DNA of 64,000 nt from positions 1 through 64,000 of the forward strand of contig JBKQIF010000151.1 in the NCBI GenBank assembly GCA_052148435.1, written 5' to 3'. The notes beneath the pieces are model-generated. The model was not told the origin of the DNA, ran no database searches, and saw only the letters and a program-made list of their open reading frames with translations. Within the stretch, counting starts at the first letter, position 1, and every line of letters starts with the position of its first letter. This stretch comes from JBEKYD01 sp052148435 (GTDB lineage: Bacteria; Acidobacteriota; Terriglobia; Bryobacterales; Bryobacteraceae). Position numbers and translations under genes: made by a program. Below, one piece after another: positions 7,870-17,170 of the stretch.

Positions 7870-8353
7870 GGGGCGCAACGGCCGTTCGTCTTCTTCGCGT
7901 TTCAACAAGGCAGCTGTCCTCGCAGCAGTTCACTCTAGTCCCTCGCATCGAGAGTCGCAACAGTCAGACCGACTGCCCACTCGGTTCGTGCGCGCCCCAA
8001 CCGGCCCGCAGCCAGAGGGCGCCAGTCCCCCCTTGCCGGTGCGCGGATACTTACCGTACGCTATTTATAGAGGTGTATCGCGTGCCACGAACTACCGAAA
8101 AAGCCGCGGGAAATCGCCCCGTCCTGATTCTGACCGCCGGCGAAGCCGGACCTTTTGCCGACGCGATCCTTCGCCCAGCCGAACCAGGGCAGATCCTACG
8201 CAAGGCCGCACGCGACTATCGCCGGAAGACGACCACGCCAGCTCGCGTCAGAAGAGCTGACCGCTGATCGCCGTAAGCATTCTGTAGCGTCCTCCATCAC
8301 CACGAAATCCCGGTTCCGCCGCCCGCGCATGGTAGAATGTCATTCGCCCGACA
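7870..8353. other. Gap with one possible short ORF
   Basis: This 484-bp stretch separates the SBBP gene from dciA. The only frame worth noting runs from a GTG at 8082 to a stop at 8267 on the plus strand (about 61 residues, with PVLILTAGEAGPFADAIL then a basic tail). It has no recognised family and could be a remnant. The sequence GCTGACCGCTGATCGCC near 8258 resembles low-complexity GCTGATCGCC-type sequence also seen near 24460. No clear promoter or hairpin was picked out. Confidence 0.3.
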
Positions 8354-8755
8354 ATGCAACGTGCCAGCCTGCTTCTCCGGGGAATGAAACTGCCCGGCGA
8401 TACCATTACGCCCGACGAAATTGCCGTGGCGGCGTGGCCGGCGGCGGTGGGCAAGACCATCGCGGCTCACACCCGTGCCGTCAAGCTGGTGCGTACCCGC
8501 CTGGTGGTGGAAGTGGAAGACCCGGTCTGGCAGCGGCAATTATTCTCTTTGAGCGGGCAGATCCTGGGCGCGCTAGCCAGACACCTGGGCCGGGGCTCGG
8601 TGGAAGAGCTGCATTTCCGCGTGGTGCCGCGCCGCCGCGAACCGCAGCGGGCTGCCGCGGCGGCTCCCGGCAGAGCATACGATGAGGCCGACGGCATTGT
8701 AGACCCGGTTTTGCGCGCCATTTATCGAGCTTCGCGAGCCCGGGCCGGCGCATGA
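8354..8755 (+). CDS. dciA: DciA/DUF721 family protein (predicted replicative helicase loader)
   Basis: Protein of 133 residues with the DUF721/DciA core: AVAAWPAAVGKTIAAHTRAV near residues 25-45, then LVVEVEDPVWQRQLFSL and the helical GQILGALARHLG. DciA is the ancestral loader or assistant of the DnaB replicative helicase in bacteria without DnaC or DnaI. The C-terminal third is Arg/Ala-rich and probably disordered. The stop codon lies 10 bp before gatC, so dciA, gatC and gatA probably form one operon, joining replication and translation functions. Confidence 0.85.
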   Translation: MQRASLLLRGMKLPGDTITPDEIAVAAWPAAVGKTIAAHTRAVKLVRTRLVVEVEDPVWQRQLFSLSGQILGALARHLGRGSVEELHFRVVPRRREPQRAAAAAPGRAYDEADGIVDPVLRAIYRASRARAGA

Positions 8756-8765
8756 AACCTTACGC

Positions 8766-9083
8766 ATGAAAATCAGCGAGCAAGACGTTCGTCAGGTGGC
8801 CGAGTTGGCCGATTTGAAACTTTCCGACGCGGAAGTGTCGCGCCTCCGCGCGGAGCTCGACGGGATTCTCGCGCACGTCGAGAAGTTGAACGAAGTGGAT
8901 ACTTCCGGCGTCGAGCCGATGGCACAGGTGCTGGTGGCACAGGCTTTAGCCTGTGAAGACACACCTGAAGACACGCTTCGCGACGACGTGCCCCTTCCGC
9001 CGCTCGGCAACCAGGCCGCATTGGCCAACGCTCCACAACCGGGCGCGGGCTACTTCAAAGTTCCAAGAGTGATTGAGCGCTAG
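8766..9083 (+). CDS. gatC: Asp-tRNA(Asn)/Glu-tRNA(Gln) amidotransferase subunit C
   Basis: GatC of 105 residues, the small subunit that ties GatA to GatB in transamidation of Glu-tRNA(Gln) or Asp-tRNA(Asn). Family features are VAELADLKLSDAEVSRL near residue 11, HVEKLNEVDTSGVEPM near 38, and the C-terminal PGAGYFKVPRVIER. Between MAQVL and LRDD there are 14 residues (VAQALACEDTPEDT), about six more than I expect for the family. The extra codons coincide with a perfect 18-bp palindrome at 8938-8955, so a repeat element appears to have inserted in frame. It is followed after 3 bp by gatA. Confidence 0.93.
   Translation: MKISEQDVRQVAELADLKLSDAEVSRLRAELDGILAHVEKLNEVDTSGVEPMAQVLVAQALACEDTPEDTLRDDVPLPPLGNQAALANAPQPGAGYFKVPRVIER
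8938..8955. repeat. Short palindrome inserted in frame in gatC
   Basis: CACAGGCT and AGCCTGTG form a perfect 8-bp inverted repeat around TT. The unit is 18 bp, exactly six codons, and encodes part of an extra loop in GatC. It is bordered by short direct repeats: TGGCACAGG at 8920 and again at 8935, and TGAAGACAC at 8954 and again at 8966. Confidence 0.8.
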
Positions 9084-9086
9084 CCC

Positions 9087-10520
9087 ATGGATCCCGGCAT
9101 CGCTTCGCTCACTATCGGCAAGATTCGCCAGGCGCTCGAAACGCGCGCCGTGAGCGCCGCCGAACTGGCCGGCGAGGCCTTGCGCTTCGCCCAGGCCGAG
9201 AATCCCAAGACCAACGCCTATCTGCATTTTTCGCCCGAGCGCGCCCTGGCCGCGGCGCGCCGCGTGGACGAGAAGATCGCCCGCGGCGAAGATCCCGGCC
9301 CGCTGGCGGGCGTGCCGGTCGCGGTGAAAGACGTCATCGTCACCAAAGGGCTTCGCACCACCTGCGGTTCGAAGATGCTGGCCGATTACATTCCGCCCTA
9401 CGATGCCACCGCCATCGAGCGCATCGAGCAGGCCGGCGGGGTGATTCTGGGCAAGACCAACTGCGACGAGTTCGCCATGGGCTCCTCCACCGAAAACTCG
9501 GCTTTCGGTCCGGTGCGGAATCCGCGCGCGCCGGAGCGCGTGCCGGGCGGTTCGAGCGGCGGTTCGGCCGCGGCCGTGGCCCAAGGCACCGCGGTGGTGG
9601 CGCTGGGCTCCGATACCGGCGGCTCCATTCGCCAGCCCGCATCGTTCTGCGGCGTAGTCGGAGTAACGCCCACGTACGGCAGAGTTTCCCGCTACGGCCT
9701 TACCGCATTCGCCAGCTCGCTCGATCATATCGGGCCTTTCGCCCGGTCGGTGCGCGACGCCGCCACCGTGCTGGGCGTGATGGCCGGCCGCGACCCTCGC
9801 GACGCCACTTCCGCCGCCGCGCCAGTGCCGGATTACACCGCCCAATTGAACCGAAAAGTGGAAGGTTTGAAGCTTGGGCTGCCTCCCGAGTATCTAAAGA
9901 ACCTGAAGGGCGAATCGGGCGATGTGTTCTTCCGAAGCGTGGAAGTGTTGAAAAAAATTGGCTGTGAGGTGCGCGAAGTCAGCCTGCCGCACACCGATTA
10001 CGCCATCGCCACGTATTACATCATCGCCACCGCCGAGGCCAGCTCCAACCTGGCGCGGTACGACGGCGTACGTTACACTTTCCGGTCCCAAAACGCGCCT
10101 ACCCTGGCCGAGATGTATCGCGCCACGCGCGGCGAAGGTTTTGGCGCCGAATGCAAGCGCCGCATCATGCTGGGGACCTACGTGCTGAGCGCCGGCTATT
10201 ACGACGCTTATTATCTGAAGGCCCAGAAGGTGCGCGCCTTGATCGCGCGCGATTTTGCCCAGGCGTTCGACCAGGTTGACGCCATCGTGGCCCCGGTTTC
10301 CCCTTTTCCGGCATTCCGGCTGGGGGAGAAGATCGACGATCCGCTGGCCATGTACCTGTCCGATATTTTCACCATCACCGGCAGCCTGGCGGGTGTGCCC
10401 TGCATGAGCGTTCCCTGCGGGACGACGGCTGAGGGGCTACCCGTGGGATTGCAGATTCTCACCCGCCATTTCGACGAAACCACCATGTTTCGCATCGCCG
10501 ATGCATTTGAAAACGCATGA
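9087..10520 (+). CDS. gatA: Asp-tRNA(Asn)/Glu-tRNA(Gln) amidotransferase subunit A
   Basis: Amidase-signature enzyme of 477 residues that releases ammonia from glutamine for transamidation of mischarged tRNA. The Ser-cisSer-Lys triad is visible: Lys81 (VAVKDVI), Ser156 (PGGSSGGS) and Ser180 (GSDTGGSIRQPASF). The length and the C-terminal segment LPVGLQILTRHFDE are normal for GatA. It starts 3 bp after gatC. GatB is not in the window and must be encoded elsewhere. Confidence 0.96.
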   Translation: MDPGIASLTIGKIRQALETRAVSAAELAGEALRFAQAENPKTNAYLHFSPERALAAARRVDEKIARGEDPGPLAGVPVAVKDVIVTKGLRTTCGSKMLADYIPPYDATAIERIEQAGGVILGKTNCDEFAMGSSTENSAFGPVRNPRAPERVPGGSSGGSAAAVAQGTAVVALGSDTGGSIRQPASFCGVVGVTPTYGRVSRYGLTAFASSLDHIGPFARSVRDAATVLGVMAGRDPRDATSAAAPVPDYTAQLNRKVEGLKLGLPPEYLKNLKGESGDVFFRSVEVLKKIGCEVREVSLPHTDYAIATYYIIATAEASSNLARYDGVRYTFRSQNAPTLAEMYRATRGEGFGAECKRRIMLGTYVLSAGYYDAYYLKAQKVRALIARDFAQAFDQVDAIVAPVSPFPAFRLGEKIDDPLAMYLSDIFTITGSLAGVPCMSVPCGTTAEGLPVGLQILTRHFDETTMFRIADAFENA

Positions 10521-10541
10521 AGAGGAGATAAAGGAGACGCT

Positions 10542-11150
10542 ATGTCGTTCACATTGCCACCGCTACCCTACGCGCCCGAAGCGCTGGAGCCCTACATCGA
10601 TACCAGAACCATGGAGATTCATCATGGCGCGCATCATAAGGCGTACGTGACCAATCTCAACAAAGCGCTGGAGTCGGCGCCCGAGCTGGCTAACAAGACC
10701 GTCGAGGAACTGCTGGCGAACAACCTGGCCATCGTGCCGGAAGCCGTCCGCACCGCCGTCCGCAACAATGGCGGCGGCCATCTGAACCACTCGATGTTCT
10801 GGAAGATCATGAAGCCTGGCGGCGGCGGAGCGCCCGTCGGGCACGTGGCGCAAGCCATCGCCTCCACTTTCGGCGGTTTCGACACGTTCAAGGAGAAATT
10901 CAACCAGGCCGCCGCCACCCGCTTCGGCTCCGGCTGGGCGTGGCTCATCAAATCCGGCGGCAAGGTGGATATCGTTTCCACGCCCAACCAGGACAGCCCC
11001 GTGCTCGAAGGCAAGTACCCGGTCTTCGGCCTGGACGTCTGGGAGCATGCCTACTATCTGAAGTATCAGAACCGGCGCCCCGAATACGTCGCCGCGTGGT
11101 GGAACGTGGTGAACTGGGAAGAAATCGAATCCCGCTTCAACGCGGGCTGA
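10542..11150 (+). CDS. Superoxide dismutase, Mn/Fe family
   Basis: Superoxide dismutase of 202 residues. The metal ligands are all present: His27 (MEIHHGAHHKAYV), His83 (GGHLNHSMFW), Asp165 and His169 (LDVWEHAYYLKYQN). GGHLNHS.FWK and PNQDSPV resemble the Mn-type branch more than the Fe-type, but metal choice cannot be proved from sequence. No signal peptide, so cytoplasmic. A strong ribosome site (AAAGGAG) precedes the ATG. It lies 21 bp after gatA and 22 bp before the transhydrogenase gene, which suggests a redox-defence pair. Confidence 0.94.
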   Translation: MSFTLPPLPYAPEALEPYIDTRTMEIHHGAHHKAYVTNLNKALESAPELANKTVEELLANNLAIVPEAVRTAVRNNGGGHLNHSMFWKIMKPGGGGAPVGHVAQAIASTFGGFDTFKEKFNQAAATRFGSGWAWLIKSGGKVDIVSTPNQDSPVLEGKYPVFGLDVWEHAYYLKYQNRRPEYVAAWWNVVNWEEIESRFNAG

Positions 11151-11172
11151 GCATTCCGGCTTCTCACCGCGC

Positions 11173-12561
11173 ATGCAAACATACGATCTGATCGTGATCG
11201 GCTCCGGCCCGGCCGGCCAGCGGGCTGCCATTCAAGGCGCCAAGTCCGGCCGCCGGGTCGTGGTGATCGAACAACGCGAAATCGTCGGCGGCGCCTGTGT
11301 CAATACGGGAACGATTCCCAGCAAAACCATGCGGGAAGCCGTGATGCATCTGTCCGGCTACGAATATCAGGGCATCTACGGCATCAATTATCGCGTCAAG
11401 GAAAAGATCACCATGGCGGACCTGGGCTTCCGTGTCAGCCAGGTGATCAAGACCGAAGTGGACGTGACACAGGCGCAGCTTTCGCGTAACGGCGTGGAAA
11501 TCATCTACGCGCGCGCCAGCTTCCTCGACGCCACCCACGTGCGGGTGGAGAACTCGCGCGGGCAGCAGGACCTGGAAGCGCCCAAGATTATCATCGCCAC
11601 CGGCACCAAGCCGGCCATTTCGCCCACCGTTCCCGTCAACGGCAAAACCATCATCAACAGCGATCAGATCCTGGAATTGGCGGAAATCCCCAAGAACCTG
11701 ATCGTGGTGGGCGGCGGCGTGATCGGGGTGGAATACACCTGCATGTTCGCGATTCTGGGCTCGCGGGTGACGCTGATCGAAAAACGCCCGCGCCTGCTGG
11801 AATTCGCCGACAGCGAAATGGTGGAGGCGCTGTCGTACCATTTGCGCGACCACCGCGTCACGATGCGGCTCAACGAAGAGGTTGCCAGCGTGGAAGCCAC
11901 GCCGGATGGCCGGGTGGTGGCGAACCTGCAGAGCAATAAGAAGGTGCCGGGCGACGTGCTGCTCTACGCGGTGGGCCGCCAGGGCAACGTGGATGAGTTG
12001 AACCTGCCGGCAGCCGGCCTGGACGCCGACAACCGCGGCCGCATCTGGGTCGACAAGGAATTTCACACCAAGGTGCCCACCATCTTCGCGGCCGGCGACG
12101 TGATCGGTTTTCCCAGCCTGGCCTCGGTATCGATGGAGCAGGGGCGCATTGCGGCGGGCAATGCTTTCGGGCTGAAGGTCAAGTCCAACCCCGCCGCCTA
12201 CCCCTACGGCATCTATACCATTCCGGAGATTTCCTTCATCGGTAAAACCGAAGAGCAGCTCACCGACGAAGACGTGCCCTACGAAGTGGGTCTGGCGTAT
12301 TATCGCGAGACCGCGCGCGGCCAGATTCGCGGCGATACCACCGGCAGGCTGAAGCTGATCTTCCACCGGGAAACCCGCAAAATCCTGGGCGTACACATCA
12401 TCGGCGAGGGCGCGACGGAGCAAATCCATATCGGGCAGGCGGTGCTGGTTCTGGACGGCACGGTAGACTACTTCGTCGAGACGGTTTTCAATTATCCGAC
12501 GTTGGCCGAATGTTACAAGCAGGCGGCCTTCAACGGAATCAACAAGCTGTTGCGTTTGTAG
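11173..12561 (+). CDS. sthA: Soluble pyridine nucleotide transhydrogenase
   Basis: Flavoprotein of 462 residues in the disulfide reductase fold. It has an FAD-binding GSGPAGQ at residues 10-16, an NAD(P)-binding VVGGGVIGVEY near 180 and a second FAD motif IFAAGDVIGFPSL near 305. The redox-active disulfide motif is broken: GGACVNTGTIPSK keeps one Cys and lacks the second, which separates SthA-type transhydrogenases from lipoamide dehydrogenases. The enzyme equilibrates NADPH + NAD+ with NADP+ + NADH in the cytoplasm. It shares a short spacer with the superoxide dismutase gene. Confidence 0.88.
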   Translation: MQTYDLIVIGSGPAGQRAAIQGAKSGRRVVVIEQREIVGGACVNTGTIPSKTMREAVMHLSGYEYQGIYGINYRVKEKITMADLGFRVSQVIKTEVDVTQAQLSRNGVEIIYARASFLDATHVRVENSRGQQDLEAPKIIIATGTKPAISPTVPVNGKTIINSDQILELAEIPKNLIVVGGGVIGVEYTCMFAILGSRVTLIEKRPRLLEFADSEMVEALSYHLRDHRVTMRLNEEVASVEATPDGRVVANLQSNKKVPGDVLLYAVGRQGNVDELNLPAAGLDADNRGRIWVDKEFHTKVPTIFAAGDVIGFPSLASVSMEQGRIAAGNAFGLKVKSNPAAYPYGIYTIPEISFIGKTEEQLTDEDVPYEVGLAYYRETARGQIRGDTTGRLKLIFHRETRKILGVHIIGEGATEQIHIGQAVLVLDGTVDYFVETVFNYPTLAECYKQAAFNGINKLLRL

Positions 12562-12587
12562 GAGCGGGGTTCGGGAGGGGGAAAATC

Positions 12588-13487
12588 ATGGGGATCGGCA
12601 TTGGGGTGCTGGCCACGCACTACATCTGGGTTGGCGCGGTGGAAGGGACCACGCTGGGCGCGGTGCGCATGTATCCGGATCCGTCGGAGTCGCGGATCGA
12701 TCTGAAGACTTTGCACGCCGGCGACATGTTGGCGCGCATCCGCGAAATGACCGTGGCGGTAAGCCAGGGCCGGAAGGTGGAATGGGTGGGCGCCGGCTTC
12801 CCCGGCATCGTCCGCAACGGAGTGATCGAGGAGTCTCCCAACCTGGGCCAGTTGAAGGGGTTGCACGTGACCGACCTGCTGGCGGCGGAATTGAAGTCCG
12901 AGGGCATGGACGTTCCGGTGGTGGCTCTGAACGATGCCGACGCCATCGCCGCCGGAATCGCCGCCACCCGCGGCGCCCTGGAGAAACTGATCCGCGTCTG
13001 GTACCTGGGCGATGGCATCGGCTTCGGCCGCTACCCGTTGGGAGACGGGGTTTGGGAGGCCGGGCATTCGGTGATTTCGCTCGACCCCAAAGAGCGCTAT
13101 TGCGGCTGCGGCGGAGTGGGTCACCTGGAAGGCATCATGGGCAACCGCGCCATTCGCCTGCGTTTCCTCGACCGGGAGCCGGAAGAGGTGTTCGCCGCCG
13201 CGCGGGAGGGCGACCAGAAAGCCCGCGAGTTTGTCACCCGCTGGCATCGCGCCCTGGCCGCCGCCACCGCTACCAGCGTGCACATCGATGGCCCCGGGCG
13301 TATCTATCTGGCCGGCCCCAATTCGGACTACATCGACACTGCCGTGGTCGGCATGTTTCTCCAGGACATGGTCAAGATGACCTCCCTGCAAGGCAGCTTT
13401 TTCGAAGTCGTGCCCACCAGCCACGATCTGGCTTTGATCGGCGCCTCGGTCAGCGCCGAACGCAAAGCGCTCGCCGCGGCGCAATAA
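12588..13487 (+). CDS. ROK family protein (sugar kinase-like)
   Basis: ROK-fold protein of about 299 residues starting at 12588 (MGIGIGVLATHYIW) behind a GGGAGGGGG ribosome site. It has VALNDADAIAAGIAA near residue 105, the sugar/phosphate region YLGDGIGFGRY near 140 and the zinc motif region CGCGGVGHLEG near 168. In the usual CxCGxxGCxE motif the third Cys is replaced by His. The phosphate-1 loop near the N-terminus is weak (IGVLATHYIWVGAV lacks the DxGGT type). It could be a glucokinase-like enzyme or a non-kinase ROK sensor; the substrate is unknown. Confidence 0.75.
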   Translation: MGIGIGVLATHYIWVGAVEGTTLGAVRMYPDPSESRIDLKTLHAGDMLARIREMTVAVSQGRKVEWVGAGFPGIVRNGVIEESPNLGQLKGLHVTDLLAAELKSEGMDVPVVALNDADAIAAGIAATRGALEKLIRVWYLGDGIGFGRYPLGDGVWEAGHSVISLDPKERYCGCGGVGHLEGIMGNRAIRLRFLDREPEEVFAAAREGDQKAREFVTRWHRALAAATATSVHIDGPGRIYLAGPNSDYIDTAVVGMFLQDMVKMTSLQGSFFEVVPTSHDLALIGASVSAERKALAAAQ

Positions 13488-13892
13488 ACTGCTCCTCTCC
13501 AAGCCGACAATAACAGGCGCGGGCCCGCCAGTTCACTATTTTCCTCATAAGTCATTGAAAAAGGAGAGGAAGAGGAATTGAATCGGGGCTGTGACCGGGG
13601 TGGGGCGGTCCGGGCGGAATCGGAGCTTTGTGCATTTTTGTGCACGGCACTCAAAGGTCCCAGGCGCGGCGCGGATTTCTACTTCTTACCCGGCCCGACG
13701 AAACCGGCAGGCCGATTCGGTGGGTCTGGTGGCGGCTCCAGCCCGTTCGTGGGCCACGGGAGTCGCTCGCGATGGAAAGAAATGAGAAAAACAGCCCCGA
13801 TTATACCGTTGGAGTATGCTTGATGGTGGCCAGGAAGCCAAAACGGCGATCCCGGCTAATGAAGTCCGGAAGGACAGAGAGGAACATCGAGT
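13488..13892. other. Gap upstream of the SBBP gene
   Basis: 405 bp without a convincing gene. The plus-strand frames lack recognisable domains. The last 90 bases before the SBBP start hold two small stems (GCC-AAAAC-GGC and CCGG-N10-CCGG) that could be a leader, but they match no riboswitch I can identify. An A-rich patch with AGGAGAGGAAGAGG lies near 13562. Confidence 0.3.
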
Positions 13893-16800
13893 ATGACCAG
13901 CGAACGGTCTTCGATTGCACTTTGGGCGCGTGCGCTTCGGGCAGTAACGGCGCTCGCGATGATTTCGATCTCTTTTGGTCTTGGCTGGCCGCGCGCCTCC
14001 GCGGCCTCGCCGGATAACAAACGGCAGGCGGCGCTGCCGGCTTCCTGGCAAACCGGTCCCGAAGCGAAGCTCGTGAGCGTGCCGTTGAGTTTCGAGCCGA
14101 ACCAGGGGCAGTCGGCCTCCACGGTTCAGTTTCTCTCGCGCGGCGCCGGCTACGCGCTCTTCCTCGCTCCGGGCAAGGTCGTCCTGAACCTGGAGCGGCA
14201 ACGGCCGGCATCGGCCGCGTCCGTCGACACCGTGCGCATGAGCCTGATCGGGGCAAATCCCAAGGCCAACGCAGTAGGAATGTCCCCCCAGCCCGGCGTA
14301 GTGAGCTACTTCATCGGCAACGACCCGAAGAACTGGCGCTCCGGCATCCCCACCTATGGCAAGGTGAAGTATCCCCAGGTCTACCCCGGCGTGGATCTGG
14401 TCTTTTACGGGAATCAGCGCCAGTTGGAGTACGACTTTGTGGTCGCCCCCGGCGCCGACCCCAGCCGCATCGCCTGGCGCATCGACGGCGCCCGCCCCAG
14501 CGTCGACGCGGAGGGCAATTTAGCGCTGAGCGCCGGCAACGGTGCGGCCAGCTTCAAGAATCCGGTGCTGTACCAACTGGATGGAGACAAGAAGACCCGC
14601 GTCGAAGGGCGGTTCGCCGTGGCCGGGAACCAGGTACGTTTCCGGCTTGGCAGCTACGACCATTCCAGGGCGCTGATCGTCGACCCCGTGCTCAGCTATG
14701 CCAGTTATCTTGCCGGGAGCGGCACCGATAACATCGGGTGGACGACCGGACCCGGTAACCTTCAAGTCGGCACGTCGCAGGGCCTCGCGGTGGACAGCGC
14801 GGGCAGCGCGTATGTGACGGGCTACACCAACTCGATCGACTTCCCGACGAAGAACCCTTATGAAAGCGCGCCTCCGGCAAAGGAGCAGGCAGGCAGCCCC
14901 GTCAGCCCCGGAGTATGGCGTTCGGCCTTTGTAACCAAATTCAGTCCCGATGGCAGTTCGCTGGTTTATTCCACCTATTTGGGCGGCAACGTCAATGACG
15001 AAGCCTACGCCATAGCGGTGGACTCCAGTGGCAGCGCCTACGTCACCGGCGAGACAAACTCGGCCAGTTTCCCGACAACCGCCGGAGCGTACCAGACAGT
15101 CAACGCCGGTAACATTTCCGCATTTGTGACCAAGCTGAATTCCACCGGAACCGGCCTTGTCTACTCGACATTTCTGGGCGGCGCCAATAATGCGTACGCA
15201 ACTGCCATTGCCGTGGATGGCGCCGGCCGCGCTTACATTGCCGGCGACGAAAGCGAGTATTGCACCCCATACCAATCCTGCTTTCCCACTACCAGCGGCG
15301 CGGTAATCGGCGGAAACCAAACTGGCGGGGGCTCGCCCCAATACGCCTTCGTCACGGTGTTCGATCCCACCGGCGCCCACCTGCTCTATTCCACTATCTT
15401 CGGCGACTTGAACACCACCGCCGGCGGCACTACCTACGGCACCGGGGTCGCGGTGGATGCAAACGGCTACTTCTATCTGGTCGGCGAGACCACGGCCGGT
15501 AAACTGCCGACGACTGCCGGCGTCATTCAGCCCACCGGCGCTCCGCTGGGCAGCGATGGAACCTATGTGGAGGCCTGGCGCGGCTTCGTCGCCAAGTTCA
15601 ATCCGGTCACTTCCCCCGGTGGAGTATCGCTGGTCTACTGCACCTACCTTGGCGGGCACACTGAATCCTTAGGCGACTACATCAGCGGCATCACCATCGA
15701 TAGCGCCAGCAATGCCTATATCGTCGGATATACCAATTCTCCCGATTTTCCCGTCACGGCCGGCGCTTATTCGACAGTCTGCGGGCCGAATGGGCAGAAC
15801 TGCTCGGCGGCCCACGTGACCAAGCTGAATCCTACCGGCACCCAGATCCTGTGGTCCACCTTTGTCGGAGACGCCAAGGGCGATGCAAGCGACGCGTTCT
15901 TCTTTACGGGCCCCATCCAGTTGGATGGACAGCGGAACGTCTATATCATAGGGCAACCGAACCCGGGTTTCCCATTGCTCAATCCGGTTCAGACGGCCGG
16001 AAACGGCGGAGACATGCAGATGCTGGTCGCCGAGCTTGACCCCACGGGCGCGAACCTGCTCTTCTCCACGTATATCGGTTCGGGCGGGCTCGGCGAATCG
16101 AGTCCGGCCGGGCTGGCAGTCGACGCCGCCGGTGACATCTATCTCGCCGGCAATAACCTCGGCACGGGCCTGATCACGACTCCCGGCGCATTCCAGACGA
16201 CCGCCAGCAGCAACCCCTGCTGCTCCCACGGCTTTGTCGCCAAGATCGCGCCAAGCGCCGAGCCGGGTCTCGTAACCGGCAGTGCCGCGAATGACGCGAC
16301 GTACATTGCCGGAGGGCTGGTGCCGGGATCCTGGGCGCTGGTTAAGGGCAACAACCTCAGCCCCGTCACGCGCATCTGGAACGAATCCGATTTCACCGGC
16401 CTCGGCAATAGCCTTCCCACCAATCTGAGCGGCGTTCAGGTGAACGTCGGCGGACAGGCCGCGGCCGTGTATTACATCAGCCCCACGCAGATTAATTTCC
16501 AGGTGCCGTCGGGAATCTCGGGCACGGCCACCGTGCAGGTAATCAACAATGGCGTGGCGACCAATTCCATCACCGCCCAGGTCCTAGCCAGCTCGCCCGG
16601 CATTTTCCCGGTGATCGTGAACGGAACCAACTACGCGGCCGCGGTCTTCCTGGATGGCAAGCTTGCCGGCGATCCGGCCAATGGCGCCGCGTTCCGCAAC
16701 GCCGTTCCCGGCGATACGGTGCAACTCTTCGCCACCGGCCTGGCTTCATCGCCCGCGGGCACAATAGTCTCGACGATGCCATTCAGCGGCGTGACGGTGC

Positions 16801-17009
16801 AGATTGGCCCCATCACGATTCCGGCCAGCGCCACGTACGCCGCGCTGGTTGCGGTGGGAGAATTCCAGATCAACTTCACCGTGCCGCAGAGTTTTGCCTC
16901 GATGTCGGCGGGCTTGTACGCCATCTCGATTTCCATCAACGGGGTTACCTCGCCGGCGAGTATCAATTCCTCGCCGCCGGGTCCGGTAGTGATTCCGATC
17001 CAGCCCTGA
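13893..17009 (+). CDS. Secreted SBBP beta-propeller protein with TIGR03437 C-terminal domain
   Basis: Protein of 1038 residues. A signal-anchor type leader (residues 15-40, VTALAMISISFGLGW) is followed by an N-terminal domain typical of SBBP proteins (SFEPNQGQSASTVQFLSRG, then GNDPKNWRSGIPTYGKVKY). Next come about ten SBBP repeats with the pattern VDSSGSAYVTGET.S..FP.T.GAYQ and FVTKLNSTGTGLVYSTFLGG, and finally a TIGR03437 domain (NLSGVQVNVGGQAAAVYYISPTQINFQVPSG). This architecture is common in Solibacter-like genomes; the role is unknown but an extracellular binding or adhesion function is likely. It is an intact relative of the frameshifted gene at 5712-7869. Confidence 0.88.
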   Translation: MTSERSSIALWARALRAVTALAMISISFGLGWPRASAASPDNKRQAALPASWQTGPEAKLVSVPLSFEPNQGQSASTVQFLSRGAGYALFLAPGKVVLNLERQRPASAASVDTVRMSLIGANPKANAVGMSPQPGVVSYFIGNDPKNWRSGIPTYGKVKYPQVYPGVDLVFYGNQRQLEYDFVVAPGADPSRIAWRIDGARPSVDAEGNLALSAGNGAASFKNPVLYQLDGDKKTRVEGRFAVAGNQVRFRLGSYDHSRALIVDPVLSYASYLAGSGTDNIGWTTGPGNLQVGTSQGLAVDSAGSAYVTGYTNSIDFPTKNPYESAPPAKEQAGSPVSPGVWRSAFVTKFSPDGSSLVYSTYLGGNVNDEAYAIAVDSSGSAYVTGETNSASFPTTAGAYQTVNAGNISAFVTKLNSTGTGLVYSTFLGGANNAYATAIAVDGAGRAYIAGDESEYCTPYQSCFPTTSGAVIGGNQTGGGSPQYAFVTVFDPTGAHLLYSTIFGDLNTTAGGTTYGTGVAVDANGYFYLVGETTAGKLPTTAGVIQPTGAPLGSDGTYVEAWRGFVAKFNPVTSPGGVSLVYCTYLGGHTESLGDYISGITIDSASNAYIVGYTNSPDFPVTAGAYSTVCGPNGQNCSAAHVTKLNPTGTQILWSTFVGDAKGDASDAFFFTGPIQLDGQRNVYIIGQPNPGFPLLNPVQTAGNGGDMQMLVAELDPTGANLLFSTYIGSGGLGESSPAGLAVDAAGDIYLAGNNLGTGLITTPGAFQTTASSNPCCSHGFVAKIAPSAEPGLVTGSAANDATYIAGGLVPGSWALVKGNNLSPVTRIWNESDFTGLGNSLPTNLSGVQVNVGGQAAAVYYISPTQINFQVPSGISGTATVQVINNGVATNSITAQVLASSPGIFPVIVNGTNYAAAVFLDGKLAGDPANGAAFRNAVPGDTVQLFATGLASSPAGTIVSTMPFSGVTVQIGPITIPASATYAALVAVGEFQINFTVPQSFASMSAGLYAISISINGVTSPASINSSPPGPVVIPIQP

Positions 17010-17070
17010 GCCAAGGCCGGCGTCAAACGCAAAGCGCTCGCGGCCGTTCATGAAACGGGCGCTCCCCACT

Positions 17071-17170
17071 GCCACCGTGGCGCGCACTCTTCGGTGCCGA
17101 GTCGAGTCTCCGAACTACCGATCTCAAGACGTTTGCCGATCGGGCGATGTGAGGTTATTCTTGCGTGGGC
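17071..17170 (+). repeat. Degenerate double-hairpin repeat plus 39-bp direct repeat
   Basis: 17071-17110 is a partial, decayed copy of the double-hairpin family (GTGGCGCGCACTC then GAGTCGAGTCTC). 17132-17170 is a 39-bp segment repeated with about four changes, in the same orientation, at 19913-19951. The S53 peptidase gene lies between the two 39-bp copies and its last codons and stop (encoding PTQE, then TAA) are inside this copy. Confidence 0.7.

Noticed and set aside
13800..13892. Riboswitch-like leader before the SBBP gene
   Set aside because: Two small stems exist, but conserved bases of the cyclic di-GMP and fluoride classes are missing.
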